This document shows, one piece after another, positions 7,287-8,345 of a stretch of 8,345 nucleotides of DNA. The stretch covers positions 1 through 8,345 of the forward strand of contig JBBQZL010000123.1 in the NCBI GenBank assembly GCA_038207745.1, in the 5' to 3' direction. A program made the translations under genes and the position numbers. The stretch is from JBBQZL01 sp038207745. GTDB taxonomy: Bacteria > Actinomycetota > Thermoleophilia > Solirubrobacterales > 70-9. Position 1 is the first letter of the stretch, and the number at the start of each line of letters is the position of its first letter. The notes beneath the pieces were generated by a model that was given only the letters and a program-made list of their open reading frames with translations, was not told where the DNA came from and searched no databases.

Positions 7287-8215
7287 GTTCAGGAATCACG
7301 CCGATCAACAGCGAGAGCAACGAACGCAAGCCGATCAGCCTCCCGAGGATTGCGGAGATGGCGGAAAACGGTGAGCCGATCGTGATGGTCACGGCATACG
7401 ACTTCCCGTCGGCGCAGGTTGCCGAGGCGGCCGGTGTCGACATGGTGCTGGTCGGCGACTCGGCGGCCAACTGCGTGCTCGGCTACGACAGCACGGTGCC
7501 TGTCGGCATGGAGGAGATGTTGATTCTGGGCGCCGCGGTCAGGCGCGGGCTGCGGACCCCACTGTTGATCCTCGACATGCCATTCGGCTCCTACGAGGGC
7601 TCCGATCAGGAGGCGGTCGCGAATGCTCAGCGGCTGATCAAGGAGACCGGCTGCGCTGCCGTGAAGCTCGAGCGCGGCGGATCCTCGATCGAGCGGGCGC
7701 GCGCGATTGTCCGGGCCGGAATTCCGGTGATGGGACATCTCGGTCTGACCCCCCAGACCGCGACAGCCCTTGGCGGCTTCAAGGCCCAGGGCAAGAGCGC
7801 GAAGGCCGCCCTGAGGCTTGCAGAGGATGCCCATGCGCTCGAGAACGCGGGCTGCTTTGCGATCGTCTTCGAGGCGATCCCGGCTGCGGTCACCGAGATG
7901 ATCGTCGAGAAGCTCGAGATCCCCACGATCGGCATCGGCGCGGGGCCGTCAACCTCCGGACAGGTCCTCGTCTTCCACGATCTGCTCGGCATCAACGTCG
8001 GCCATGTCGCCAAGTTCGTCAAGCGCTACGCCGACATCCACGAGGGGATGCTGACCGGAGTGCGCGCCTACGCGGATGAGGTGCGCTCCGGAGCCTTCCC
8101 CGGCCCGGAACACGCCTACGCGATCGAGCCGGCCGAACTCGCCGCACTCCGGGAACAATTGGATCAGGGAAGCCTGGCCGACCAGGCCTCGTGGGACTGG
8201 GAGCCGCTCAGCTGA
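7283..8215 (+). CDS. panB: 3-methyl-2-oxobutanoate hydroxymethyltransferase (ketopantoate hydroxymethyltransferase)
   Basis: PanB adds a hydroxymethyl group from 5,10-methylenetetrahydrofolate to 2-oxoisovalerate, making ketopantoate, the first step of pantothenate synthesis. Of 310 residues, seen: TAYDFPSAQ (37-45), metal-site VGDSAANCVLGYDST (57-71, D59), DMPFGSY (98-104, D98), KLERG (128-132, E130), GHLGLTPQ (151-158), FEAIP (196-200, catalytic Glu E197) and IGIGAG. Compared with the usual 260-280 residues it has about 15 extra residues at the N-terminus and an acidic C-terminal extension (from EPAELAAL to WDWEPLS). ATG 7283 overlaps the panC stop as ATGA; GGAG lies eight bases upstream. 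Last gene of the visible pantothenate operon; panD (beta-alanine supply) is not in the window. Confidence 0.98.
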   Translation: MSSGITPINSESNERKPISLPRIAEMAENGEPIVMVTAYDFPSAQVAEAAGVDMVLVGDSAANCVLGYDSTVPVGMEEMLILGAAVRRGLRTPLLILDMPFGSYEGSDQEAVANAQRLIKETGCAAVKLERGGSSIERARAIVRAGIPVMGHLGLTPQTATALGGFKAQGKSAKAALRLAEDAHALENAGCFAIVFEAIPAAVTEMIVEKLEIPTIGIGAGPSTSGQVLVFHDLLGINVGHVAKFVKRYADIHEGMLTGVRAYADEVRSGAFPGPEHAYAIEPAELAALREQLDQGSLADQASWDWEPLS

Positions 8216-8345
8216 TATGTCCCTCCGTTTGTCAAGTCCCAACCACTGATGGCCCGCCTCTCGGCGGACCATGATCGGCTTGGCGGCGGCGGTTCCGGCT
8301 GATGCGCGACGCGCGGTCAGGCTGATATGCGCGGATCCGGGTGGC
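8216..8345. other. 130 bases after panB without a confident gene
   Basis: Nothing is called as a gene. One frame is open from ATG 8271 to the window edge (25 codons, beginning MIGLAAAVPAD), but it has no proper ribosome site and no recognisable motif. A short direct repeat is present: TCAGCTGATATG at the panB stop (8208-8219) and TCAGGCTGATATG at 8317-8329, with a partial third copy GGCTGATGCGCG at 8298-8309. A hairpin at 8249-8272 is listed separately. Confidence 0.3.
8249..8272 (+). terminator. Candidate hairpin downstream of panB
   Basis: ATGG (8249-8252) pairs with CCAT (8269-8272) and CCGCC (8254-8258) with GGCGG (8263-8267) around a TCTC loop, with one C/A mismatch in the stem. It lies 34 bases past the panB stop, a fitting position for transcription to end, but no T-run follows, so it is not a canonical intrinsic terminator. 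It could be a weak terminator, an mRNA 3' stabiliser, or chance. Confidence 0.3.

Noticed and set aside
7289..7834. Minus-strand ORF of 181 codons opposite panB
   Set aside because: Antisense shadow of a fully conserved panB with no motif.
8271..8345. Possible start of another plus-strand gene
   Set aside because: Only 25 codons visible, no proper ribosome site, and the ATG lies inside the hairpin; no motif to support it.

Overview
The window looks like ordinary chromosomal DNA from a high-GC actinobacterium (GC roughly in the low-to-mid 60s percent by eye). My best guess is a member of the class Thermoleophilia (Solirubrobacterales-like). That guess is an inference from codon use, the actinobacterial gene types (Rex, FmdB-type zinc ribbon, DUF2520 protein beside panC/panB) and the style of the small secreted protein. 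No rRNA, tRNA, CRISPR, insertion sequence or phage gene is visible, and coding density is very high.

There are two divergent gene sets around a 150-base spacer at 5449-5598. Leftward (minus strand), in transcription order: an FmdB-type zinc-ribbon protein (5448-5143); a single ORF fusing a family-4 uracil-DNA glycosylase to the tRNA t6A ATPase TsaE (5146-4103); a small secreted four-cysteine protein of unknown function (4021-3641); tsaB (3619-2903); rimI (2943-2440); tsaD (2458-1418); a short thioredoxin-fold/glutaredoxin-like protein (1421-1170); the NADH/NAD+-sensing repressor rex (1173-499); and the start of a GCS2-type glutamate-cysteine ligase / carboxylate-amine ligase (477-1, leaving the window on the left). 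Rightward (plus strand): a Rossmann/DUF2520 protein (5599-6393), panC (6390-7286) and panB (7283-8215), then 130 bases with no confident gene.

The leftward set has a functional core. TsaB, TsaD and TsaE make up the threonylcarbamoyl-transfer part of tRNA t6A37 synthesis; only the threonylcarbamoyl-AMP synthase (TsaC/Sua5) is not in view. RimI is the usual neighbour of tsaB/tsaD. The distal end (thiol-redox protein, Rex, ligase) looks like a redox group. The rightward set is a pantothenate operon: PanB makes ketopantoate, PanC joins pantoate to beta-alanine, and the DUF2520 protein sits where a ketopantoate reductase would be expected.

Most junctions are 4-base stop/start overlaps (ATGA), so translational coupling is likely throughout. 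Most useful to a reader: the UDG-TsaE fusion, the secreted protein embedded in the t6A cluster, the DUF2520 protein as a candidate ketopantoate reductase, the ligase that starts at TTG just after the rex stop and in the same frame, and a roughly four- to five-fold excess of the tetranucleotide GATC. I do not see a wholly new defence or mobile system here.
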